From NCBI GenBank assembly GCA_027492485.1, contig JAPUER010000066.1, forward strand, positions 1-64,000: a stretch of DNA of 64,000 nucleotides, read 5' to 3'. The notes under the pieces were generated by a model that worked only from the letters and a program-made list of their open reading frames with translations, made no database searches and was not told the origin of the DNA. This document shows, piece by piece, positions 58,501 to 64,000 of the stretch (the first letter of the stretch is position 1; every line of letters begins with the position of its first letter). The position numbers were made by a program, and so were the translations under genes. Source of the stretch: Betaproteobacteria bacterium. GTDB lineage: Bacteria > Pseudomonadota > Gammaproteobacteria > Burkholderiales > Casimicrobiaceae.

Positions 58501-58593
58501 GATCACCTGCGGCCAGTCAAGCACCGTCGCCACCGTCTCGACGTTGCGGCGGACGATGGCGGTTTCCTCGCGGTAGGGGAAGGGCAGGCGCAT
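55576..58593 (-). CDS. putA: Bifunctional proline dehydrogenase/P5C dehydrogenase
   Basis: About 1005 residues from ATG 58593 (TTG 58638 is possible). The proline dehydrogenase domain (about 70-450) has the FAD/substrate motifs GISIKLSALHPRY, RLVKGAYWDSEIKRAQ and THNAGTIA. The aldehyde dehydrogenase domain has ISPWNFPLAIF, the Glu in IAETGGINAM and the Cys in SAGQRCSALR. There is no N-terminal ribbon-helix-helix, so it is a non-DNA-binding PutA. It converts proline to glutamate at the membrane. Residues about 842-867 are encoded by two REP-like sequences inserted in frame. An Lrp-type gene is divergent. Confidence 0.95.
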   Translation of the reverse strand: MRLPFPYREETAIVRRNVETVATVLDWPQVIDTARPWVAAVRKNPPPFWAMESLLKEYPISKPEGLALMRLAEALLRVPDSATAIALTADQLGRADFDASGDGVMARLSNSVIALSKKTLPDAGQPAGLFVKLGAKTVVAATLRAVQLLARQFVLGQTIEDALGEAKAQRRSEPRLRFSFDMLGEGARTMADAERYFASYRHAIQQLAQAHPPAHGASPQNSDGISIKLSALHPRYEDAQRERVMNELVPRVWQLCDMAAAARINLTIDAEEVDRLELSLDVFDALLQRVKATHPAWTGFGLALQAYQTRALELVEQVGALARQHGLRLMCRLVKGAYWDSEIKRAQEMGLPAYPVFTHKHHSDSSYLACAASLLRQNDVFFAQFATHNAGTIAAILQMAKHFGAAFELQRLHGMGSGVYQELLRSAAVAPSQALRVYAPVGSHQDLLAYLVRRLLENGANSSFVHQLADDTVPVEELLASPLHVTEAQPFPLPQDILAPRRNSDGVDLTVESMRQPLLAALATTQIVRPADATASEAAAAMQRAHAAFHDWRERPPGERAAMLRRTADALQAELPRFCALLVKEAFKTWGDAVAEVREAIDFLRYYADEAERICAPIVLPGPTGESNMLYPRGRGAWVCISPWNFPLAIFMGQVAAALVTGNTVVAKPAEQTPVVALEAVKLLHAAGVPADVLQTVTGLGETVGATLVAHPDVAGVVFTGSTQVAKIIQRALAAKDGAIVPLIAETGGINAMLVDSTALPEHVVDAVVQSAFRSAGQRCSALRLLCVHEEIADHVIAMLRGAMLELVVGDTTSLATDVGPLIDREAFDGIRAQVERLAAQTVGAGLPANDLTTESGQIATKADPTGAVVDASTHTIGPHLFEVDSVAAVKQEIFGPVLQIVRWSGDPAAVIAQINALGYGLTLGIQTRIDSRAQALARQAHVGNVYINRNIIGAVVGVQPFGGEGLSGTGPKAGGPFYLPRFLGEQTVTINTVAAGGNVTLMTA
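55996..56067. repeat. REPIN-like insertion inside putA
   Basis: On the plus strand, GTGGGATCGGCCTTGGTCGC (55997 on) and GCGGGCAAGCCCGCTCCCAC (ending about 56066) face each other about 25 bp apart. Both match REP classes common in proteobacteria. In putA they encode TVGAGLPAND and IATKADPTG. Confidence 0.72.
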
Positions 58594-58671
58594 GGCGGGC
58601 TCCGGCGCGGCAGCGTTGGCTGCCAAATGTTTGAACAAGTCGCTATCGTAGGGATTTGAATGATGAGTTAT

Positions 58672-58688
58672 TCACTAAAATTGAGTGA
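58672..58688. promoter_or_regulatory. Candidate Lrp-type operator in putA/lrp intergenic region
   Basis: TCACT and AGTGA are separated by AAAATTG in an AT-rich patch between divergent putA and the Lrp-type gene. AGTGA recurs at 58694. AT-centred palindromes of this shape fit Lrp/AsnC binding. Confidence 0.45.
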
Positions 58689-58722
58689 TTTGTAGTGAAA
58701 AATCCTGTAACAGCAGATTTTT

Positions 58723-59184
58723 ATGTCCGATATCGATGCCATCGACCGCAAGATCCTCGCCGCCCTGCAGACCGACGGCCGCCTGAGCAATCTGAAGCTC
58801 GCCGAGGCAGTCGCGCTGTCGCCGACGGCGGTGCTAGCGCGCACCCAGCGGCTGCTACGCGACGGCTACATCCTGGGCTTCGAGGCGCGGCTGAACCCGG
58901 CCAAGCTCGACTCGGGCATGACGGTGTTTGTCGAGGTGCTGCTCGATCGCACCACGCCGAACATCTTCGACGCCTTCAAGGCGGCGGTGCTCACCCACCC
59001 GGAGATCGCGGAATGCCACATGGTGGCCGGCGGTTTCGATTACCTGATCAAGCTCCGGGTGCGCGACATGGAGGCGTATCGCGAATTCGCCAGCCGGCGG
59101 CTGTGGCAGTTCCCCGGTGTGCGCGAGACGCGAACCTATGCCGTGATCGAGGAAGTGAAGGACGGCGGACCGCTGCCGGTGTGA
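58723..59184 (+). CDS. Lrp/AsnC-family regulator, probable putA activator
   Basis: 153 residues. The N-terminal helix-turn-helix (IDRKILAALQTDGRLSNLKLAEAVALSPTAVLARTQRL) is followed by the RAM ligand-binding domain with the AECHMVAGGFDYLIKLRV block. Divergent pairing with putA is the classical arrangement for PutR/Lrp-type activators of proline catabolism in proteobacteria lacking the DNA-binding form of PutA. Direct regulation is inferred. Confidence 0.9.
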   Translation: MSDIDAIDRKILAALQTDGRLSNLKLAEAVALSPTAVLARTQRLLRDGYILGFEARLNPAKLDSGMTVFVEVLLDRTTPNIFDAFKAAVLTHPEIAECHMVAGGFDYLIKLRVRDMEAYREFASRRLWQFPGVRETRTYAVIEEVKDGGPLPV

Positions 59185-59212
59185 AGTCGCGGCGGGCAGT
59201 CGGGGTGTTTCA

Positions 59213-59334
59213 AGCTACACCTTTTGGCGGAAATGCCCATTGCATAAGGGCAAGGGGCCGTAATTGAGTAAAAGTCGACTTCTGGCGATTTACTCAGTTT
59301 AGCCCAGTTTGAATGCGGTTCTCGCGCTGGAGTT
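59213..59334. repeat. ERIC-like palindromic element, copy F
   Basis: GTCGAC at 59274-59279. TGAGTAAA and TTTACTCA form perfect inner arms. The left outer arm CACCTTTTGGCGGAAATGCC is preserved, while the right outer arm is degenerate. It lies between the convergent Lrp-type and livK genes. Confidence 0.72.
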
Positions 59335-59386
59335 GTTGCGATTTTTACGCAGCGTTCGAACGCACGATCGCGACGGACGTACAAAC

Positions 59387-59414
59387 AAAAACGGCACCCG
59401 AAGGTGCCGTTTTT
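59387..59414 (-). terminator. Rho-independent terminator after livK
   Basis: AAAAACGGCACC pairs with GGTGCCGTTTTT around CGAA. Read on the minus strand it lies 15 nt after the livK stop. Confidence 0.9.
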
Positions 59415-59429
59415 ATGAAGAGCGAAGAA

Positions 59430-60707
59430 TTACTTCTTCTTTTCTTCCTTGGCCGGCGCAGCGGCGGCCGGGGCCGGGGCTGCAGCAGGCGCTGCGGCCG
59501 GAGCCGGCGCAGCTTCTTTCGGGCCACCGACGATTTCGACGGTTTCCCACTTGCCGCCCTTGACCTGGAACACGGTCACGGCGCCGTCCTTGATGTCGCC
59601 CTTGTCGTCGAACGCGATCTTGCCGGTCACGCCGTCCATCGAGGTTGCCTTGATGGCGTCGATGATCTTGGCGGGATCGGTGCCAGCCTTCTGGATAGCG
59701 GCGATCAGCACGTTCGTGGCGTCGTAGGTGAACGGAGCGTAAACCTGAACGTCGGCATTGAACTTGGCCTTGAACTTATCGTAGAAGGCGGCGCCCTGCG
59801 GCATCTTTTCCTTCGGCAGACCGGCGGTCGTGGCGTAGGAGCCTTCGGCCGCGTCGCCGCCGAGCTTGATCAGCTCAGCCGATTGCGCGCCGTCACCCGA
59901 GATGAACTTGGCCTTGATGCCGAGAGCCTTCATCTGCTTGAGCATCGGGCCGGCTTGTGCGTCCATGCCGCCGAACATGATGACGTCCGGATTCTTGGCC
60001 TTGACCTTGGTCAGCACGCCCTTGAAGTCCTGCTCTTTTTCGTTGGCCAGCGCTTCGCGGATCACGACTGCGCCACCGGCGGCCTTGACGGCCTTTTCGG
60101 TTTCGTCAGCCAGACCGACACCGTAGGCGGTCTTGTCGTCGATGATCGCGATCTTCTTGCCGAGCTTGGCGGCAGCGTAGTTGCCGATCGCCGTGCCTTG
60201 CGCCACGTCGTTGGCCACCATGCGGAACACGCCCTTGAAGCCCTGGTTGGTCAGCTTCGGGTTGGTCGCGGACGGCGAGATTTGCGCCACGCCAGCCTGG
60301 TTGTAGATCGCCGATGCCGGGATCGAGGTGCCGGAGTTCAGATGGCCGACCACGCCGACAACTTTGGCGTCCATCAGCTTCTGGGCGACTTGCGTGGCCT
60401 GCTTGCCGTCGGCAGCGTCGTCTTCGGTCAGCAGTTCGAACTTGGCCTTCTTGCCGTCGACCATGATGCCCTTGGCGTTGGCTTCCTCAACGGCCAGCTT
60501 GGCGCCGTTTTCGTTGTCCTTGCCGAGGTGGGCGATCTGGCCGGACGTCGGGCCGACGTGACCGATCTTGATGACGATTTCCTGCGCGGCAGGTGCCGGA
60601 GCAGCTTTGGCTTCTGCTTTCGGCTCTTCTTTCTTGCCGCAAGCGGCCAAACCCGCTGCTACGGCGATTGCAATCGCTGCGAGAGCGAATTTATTGGTCT
60701 GTTTCAT
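59430..60707 (-). CDS. livK: Branched-chain amino-acid binding lipoprotein
   Basis: 425 residues. The lipobox GLAAC has Cys23, followed by an Ala/Lys-rich linker. The periplasmic-binding fold type I has KIGHVGPTSGQIAHLGKDNENGAKLAVEE and VVGVVGHLNSGTSIPAS. The C-terminus carries an Ala/Pro-rich tail (about residues 400-425) ending KEEKKK, unusual for LivK. It delivers Leu/Ile/Val or related amino acids to LivHMGF encoded at 51921-55401. It has its own strong promoter. Confidence 0.93.
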   Translation of the reverse strand: MKQTNKFALAAIAIAVAAGLAACGKKEEPKAEAKAAPAPAAQEIVIKIGHVGPTSGQIAHLGKDNENGAKLAVEEANAKGIMVDGKKAKFELLTEDDAADGKQATQVAQKLMDAKVVGVVGHLNSGTSIPASAIYNQAGVAQISPSATNPKLTNQGFKGVFRMVANDVAQGTAIGNYAAAKLGKKIAIIDDKTAYGVGLADETEKAVKAAGGAVVIREALANEKEQDFKGVLTKVKAKNPDVIMFGGMDAQAGPMLKQMKALGIKAKFISGDGAQSAELIKLGGDAAEGSYATTAGLPKEKMPQGAAFYDKFKAKFNADVQVYAPFTYDATNVLIAAIQKAGTDPAKIIDAIKATSMDGVTGKIAFDDKGDIKDGAVTVFQVKGGKWETVEIVGGPKEAAPAPAAAPAAAPAPAAAAPAKEEKKK

Positions 60708-60738
60708 GTGGCGGAATCCTCCGAGAAAAAACCGCTGG

Positions 60739-60767
60739 ATTATGCTTCGCTCTTTGCGGGCTGTCAA
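60739..60767 (-). promoter_or_regulatory. Strong sigma-70 promoter for livK
   Basis: On the minus strand, TTGACA (60767-60762) and CATAAT (60744-60739) are separated by exactly 17 bp, about 32 nt upstream of the ATG at 60707. This is a near-consensus promoter. Confidence 0.85.
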
Positions 60768-60980
60768 CGCGGAAATCCGCGCACGGCGCCGGTTTCAGCG
60801 GTTCCAGCCGGTTTTTTGCTCAAGAATTGGAGGGGGCGGTCAACACAGGCAGTTTTGTTGCAATCGAGGCGCTTTTTCGAAGGCTTAGCGGGCTATGGGC
60901 AGAAAAAGCAAGGACGAATGCGACGAAAATGACAGGCTGACCGCTCCGGTCTATTGACGGACACGTTCCAAGATTCGCCC

Positions 60981-61643
60981 ATGACGCGCGCCTTTATTTT
61001 CGACATGGACGGCACCCTCGCCGACAGCATGCCGTTTCACGAGCAGGCCTGGAATGCCTTGCTGCCGGAGCTTGGCGTCAAGGTCGATCGCGACGAATTC
61101 TTCCGCTGGTCGGCCGGCCTGACCAACCGCGAGATCTTCCCGCGATTGCTCGGACGGGCGCTGGCTGACAACGAGCTGCAAACGCTGTCCGAACGCAAGG
61201 AAACGCTGTACCGCAAGCTCTACGCACCGCATTGCGCGCCGCTGCGCGGCGTCGTCGACTTCCTGCACGAAAGCCAACGCGCCGGCATTCTGCGCGCCGT
61301 CGGCACCGCGGCACCGCCGGAAAACGTCACGTTGGTGCTCGACGGCCTCGATTTGCGGCGCTATTTTCAGGCGGTGGTCGGTGGCGCCGACATCCAGCAC
61401 GGCAAACCCGACCCGGAGGTGTTCCTGATCGCGGCGGAGCACCTGCGGGTGCCGGCGTCCGATTGCGTCGTGTTCGAGGACGCGCCGGCCGGCATCGAGG
61501 CAGCGCGGCGGGCCGGCATGCAGTGCGTGGTCGTCACCACCACGCTGAGCGCAGAAAAGGCGCGCATGCTGCCGGACACCGAGCACGTCCGGCACATCGT
61601 CGCCGACTTTGCCGATCCTGCGCTGGGGGAGTTGCTGCGCTAG
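60981..61643 (+). CDS. HAD phosphatase/beta-phosphoglucomutase-like
   Basis: 220 residues from ATG 60981. Motif I FIFDMDGTLADSMP, a cap domain (about 15-80), motif II around VGTAAPP, GKPDPEVFLIAA and motif IV VVFEDAPAGIEAA. The Asp-x-Asp nucleophile pair is intact. It may be a sugar phosphatase or phosphoglucomutase; neighbours do not decide. The diguanylate cyclase gene starts 14 nt downstream. Confidence 0.9.
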   Translation: MTRAFIFDMDGTLADSMPFHEQAWNALLPELGVKVDRDEFFRWSAGLTNREIFPRLLGRALADNELQTLSERKETLYRKLYAPHCAPLRGVVDFLHESQRAGILRAVGTAAPPENVTLVLDGLDLRRYFQAVVGGADIQHGKPDPEVFLIAAEHLRVPASDCVVFEDAPAGIEAARRAGMQCVVVTTTLSAEKARMLPDTEHVRHIVADFADPALGELLR

Positions 61644-61657
61644 CGCGGCGTCCAGCT

Positions 61658-62800
61658 ATGGCCACCCTCCCATTCACGATCGACCCCACCTCGCTGGGGC
61701 TGGGCTTTGGTCTGGCCGGCATCGCCGTGTCGCTGGTTATCGCGTTGCTGTCGCGCATCGGGGATCCCTCGCGGGCGCTGCCATTTTGGGTCGCCGCGTC
61801 GATATCTCTCACGGTCGGCCTCGAGTTTGGCTTTCTGCAGGACGTGTTGCCGCCGGGCATCGGTCTGTTGCTCGCCAATCCGCTTATCGTCCTCGGCGTC
61901 TGCCTGTGTCTGGCCGGCTTGCGCACGATGGTCGACGAACCGGTGCGACCAGGGCAGCTTGCGCTGATTTCACTGACGTCGGCGGCGGCCAGCGTGCTCT
62001 TCGTCCTGATCTGGCCGTGGGTGCCCGGTCGCGTGCTCAGTCAACTGGCCTGCCTGACGGTGGTGACCTGGCTCAATACCGGCGTGCTGCGCCGTCTGGA
62101 TCACGGCTACTTCCACTTCCCGGCCAATTTCCTGCTGGCGACCAACGCAGTGCTGTTTGCGTTCTATCTGGTGCGGGGCGTGGCAGTGGTGATTCTCGGC
62201 GACTCGATTTCGGTCAGCGGCGGCCCCGGCACCAAGGCGATCATGTTCATCATCAGCGGTCTGCTGATGTTGAGCTACCTCAAGGGCATCCTGCTGATCT
62301 GTTTTGCCGAGAAACAGACGCTGTTGCGCCGGCTGGCGACGCACGATGCGCTGACCGGCGCCTTCAATCGCCTTGGCCTGCGCGACGCGCTCAACCAGTG
62401 GCCGGACGGGTTGCCGGGTACGGTCACCGTTTTCGATATCGATCATTTCAAACGAGTCAACGACGGCTTTGGCCACGAGACCGGCGACATTGTCCTGAAA
62501 ACTTTTGCCGCCGCGTTGCAGGCGACGGCACCAGCCGGTTCGGTGGTCGCCCGCCTCGGCGGCGACGAGTTCTGTGTCGTCGAAAAGGGCGCGCCGCCAA
62601 CGCTGGCCGGCGCGTGGATCGACGAGTTGCGGCAACAACTGCCGACACGATTGGAACTGGCCAGCCCGAGCGCCGTCACCTGCGAAGTCAGTCACGGCTC
62701 CGCGCGCTTCACCCGCATTGCGGACCAGTTCTCGGCCGCGCTGCGCGACGCCGACCGCGCGCTCTATCGTTCCAAGACCGAGCGCCTGCCGCTCGAATAG
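61658..62800 (+). CDS. Membrane diguanylate cyclase
   Basis: 380 residues. The N-terminal half has six to seven hydrophobic segments (residues about 10-215). A short linker then leads to a GGDEF domain beginning LATHDALTGAFNRLGLRDAL. The active-site loop RLGGDEFC is at about 299-306. The position of the RxxD inhibitory site is occupied by PAGS, so product inhibition by c-di-GMP may be lacking. It should make c-di-GMP from GTP at the inner membrane; the sensed signal is unknown. No EAL domain. Confidence 0.92.
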   Translation: MATLPFTIDPTSLGLGFGLAGIAVSLVIALLSRIGDPSRALPFWVAASISLTVGLEFGFLQDVLPPGIGLLLANPLIVLGVCLCLAGLRTMVDEPVRPGQLALISLTSAAASVLFVLIWPWVPGRVLSQLACLTVVTWLNTGVLRRLDHGYFHFPANFLLATNAVLFAFYLVRGVAVVILGDSISVSGGPGTKAIMFIISGLLMLSYLKGILLICFAEKQTLLRRLATHDALTGAFNRLGLRDALNQWPDGLPGTVTVFDIDHFKRVNDGFGHETGDIVLKTFAAALQATAPAGSVVARLGGDEFCVVEKGAPPTLAGAWIDELRQQLPTRLELASPSAVTCEVSHGSARFTRIADQFSAALRDADRALYRSKTERLPLE

Positions 62801-62809
62801 CCGACCGCG

Positions 62810-63571
62810 TCAGCCACGACCGACGAACGGCATCTTGGTCGCCATGATGGTCATGAACTGCACGTTGGCGTCCAGCGGCAGGTTGGCGATGTGCACGATG
62901 GCGTTGGCAACGTGCTGCACGTCCATGCGCGGCTCCACCATCATTTCGCCGTTCGGCTGCAACACGCCCCTGGTCATGCGTTCGGTCATCTCGGTGGCGG
63001 CATTGCCGATGTCGATCTGGCTGCACGCGATGTCGTACTTGCGGCCATCGAGCGAGGTGGTTTTGGTCAGACCGGTGATGGCGTGTTTGGTCGACGTATA
63101 GGGCGCACTGTTCGGCCGCGGCGCGTAAGCCGAAATCGAGCCGTTGTTGATGATGCGACCACCGCGCGGACTCTGCGCCTTCATCACCCGGAACGCTTCC
63201 TGCGTGCAAAGGAAGGAGCCGGTGAGGTTGGTGTCGACGACCGCTTTCCATTGCTCCACGGTGATGTCTTCCAGCAGCACCGGCGGGGCGCCGATACCGG
63301 CATTGTTGAAGATCACATCGACACGGCCGAACGCTGCGACCGTCCGGTCGAACAGCGCTTTCACCGACACCGGATTGCCGACGTCGGTGACCACCGCGAG
63401 ACCGCGACTGGCGTCCTCGCCTGCCGAAGCGACCGCCGCCTCCAGCTCGGCCTGGCGGCGTCCGGCGAAGGCCACGCTGTAGCCCGCCTTGAGCAATGCC
63501 AGGGCCGACGCCTTGCCGATACCGGCCGACGCGCCGGTGATGATTGCAACCTTGCCGTTTGCGTTGCTCAT
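62810..63571 (-). CDS. Short-chain dehydrogenase/reductase
   Basis: 253 residues. Cofactor motif [30 protein letters not shown] (Ser) and YTSTKHAI (YxxxK). An oxidoreductase of unknown substrate. The ATG overlaps the stop of the CoA-transferase gene (ATGA), so the two are translationally coupled and may act on the same acyl-CoA or hydroxyacyl pathway. Confidence 0.92.
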   Translation of the reverse strand: MSNANGKVAIITGASAGIGKASALALLKAGYSVAFAGRRQAELEAAVASAGEDASRGLAVVTDVGNPVSVKALFDRTVAAFGRVDVIFNNAGIGAPPVLLEDITVEQWKAVVDTNLTGSFLCTQEAFRVMKAQSPRGGRIINNGSISAYAPRPNSAPYTSTKHAITGLTKTTSLDGRKYDIACSQIDIGNAATEMTERMTRGVLQPNGEMMVEPRMDVQHVANAIVHIANLPLDANVQFMTIMATKMPFVGRG

Positions 63572-64000
63572 GGGGATTCCTTGAAAAGCCGGTGTTCGTT
63601 AGCTTCGGCAAGTGTAAGCACCGGCGTCACGCAGCAGTCGATGCCGTCGAAGAAATCGGTCCAGTACGCCAGCGGGTGCGCGGCGAAGCAATCGGCCAGC
63701 TCCTTGCGGACGCGCAGTGCGACCACGCCCTCGCAGCACCCCAGCGGTTTCAGACGCGGTTTTGCCAGCGCGTCGCAGAGCACATGCCAGAACTTTTCCT
63801 CCAGCGCGCCAACCGCAAGGAAGCGCCCGTCCGCGGTCGCGTACACGCCGTAGCAGGGCCAGCCGCCGGTCAGCCAGTCTTCGCCACGCGGGCGCGCGGC
63901 GTCGAGCGCGAGACCATGCGCCGCGATGATGTTGAGCTTCGCCACCTCGTGCGTCATCGAGACGTCGACGAAAGCGCCACGCCCGCCCGTCTTTGCCTGC
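63568..64000 (-). CDS. CaiB/BaiF-type CoA transferase, N-terminus beyond window
   Basis: 144 codons are visible and the frame runs open off the right edge. [16 protein letters not shown] at the edge and [27 protein letters not shown] are typical class III CoA-transferase or alpha-methylacyl-CoA racemase sequence; the catalytic Asp lies outside. An internal Met at 63957 is not the true start. Coupled to the SDR gene. Confidence 0.9.
   Translation of the reverse strand, partial: QAKTGGRGAFVDVSMTHEVAKLNIIAAHGLALDAARPRGEDWLTGGWPCYGVYATADGRFLAVGALEEKFWHVLCDALAKPRLKPLGCCEGVVALRVRKELADCFAAHPLAYWTDFFDGIDCCVTPVLTLAEANEHRLFKESP

Noticed and set aside
55414..59267. Several long plus-strand frames opposite putA and in a second frame over the Lrp-type gene
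   Set aside because: No motifs; composition is that of shadows in high-GC DNA.

Overview
The window is a GC-rich, gene-dense bacterial chromosome segment, best explained as a betaproteobacterium. Supporting context: the ispE - tRNA-Gln - prs - rplY order, a lolB/ispE junction, a polyhydroxyalkanoate-system gene, a ferredoxin-type '6-deoxy-glucoseen reductase' homologue, and ubiA beside a sugar-epimerase-like gene. I cannot place it to genus. Almost all genes are ordinary housekeeping or catabolic genes. There is no rRNA, no CRISPR array, no recognisable IS transposase and no prophage.

Layout. 0-2 kb: end of a secreted delta-60-repeat protein and a poorly coding stretch with repeats and a possible structured leader. 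2-5.3 kb: MFS plus ABC exporters. 5.3-5.9 kb: a DUF559 (Vsr-like) nuclease gene boxed in by GC-rich palindromic repeats. 5.9-16 kb: fpr, a phosphatase, panC, ubiA, an iron-sulfur reductase, a LysE exporter, an inositol-phosphatase-like gene and a membrane-anchored glutamate-synthase-like protein. 16-17.3 kb: a type II restriction-modification pair (BglII-like nuclease and MT-A70 methylase). 17-29.6 kb: an acyltransferase, an SDR, a DsbA-like protein, mnmH, tesA, a ybbA/ybbP-type ABC system, nudL, a truncated haemoglobin, hemC and hemD. 29.6-41.2 kb: a 2-hydroxyacid dehydrogenase, pdxJ-pdxA, small enzymes, fadD, uup and mutM. 41.4-46.8 kb: TPR protein, lolB, ispE, tRNA-Gln, prs, rplY. 46.9-51.9 kb: tas, gshA, a CoA transferase. 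51.9-60.7 kb: livFGMH, putA, a divergent Lrp-type regulator and the Liv binding protein. 60.9-64 kb: a HAD phosphatase, a diguanylate cyclase, an SDR and a truncated CaiB-type CoA transferase.

Most striking is the non-coding content. (1) Six copies of a roughly 120-bp full palindrome, each centred exactly on GTCGAC with TTTTT/AAAAA-bearing arms, sit in intergenic gaps; they resemble ERIC elements in architecture. (2) The DUF559 gene is bracketed by inverted copies of a GC-rich palindrome, and a gene-less pair in the same orientation lies between prs and rplY. This is the layout of an autonomous element and its non-autonomous derivative. (3) REP-like sequences have entered two coding regions in frame (uup and putA). 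(4) Repeats supply the stop codon of three genes (DUF559, truncated haemoglobin, hemD). Together these suggest an active history of small palindromic repeats, with the DUF559 nuclease as a possible but unproven mobiliser of one family.
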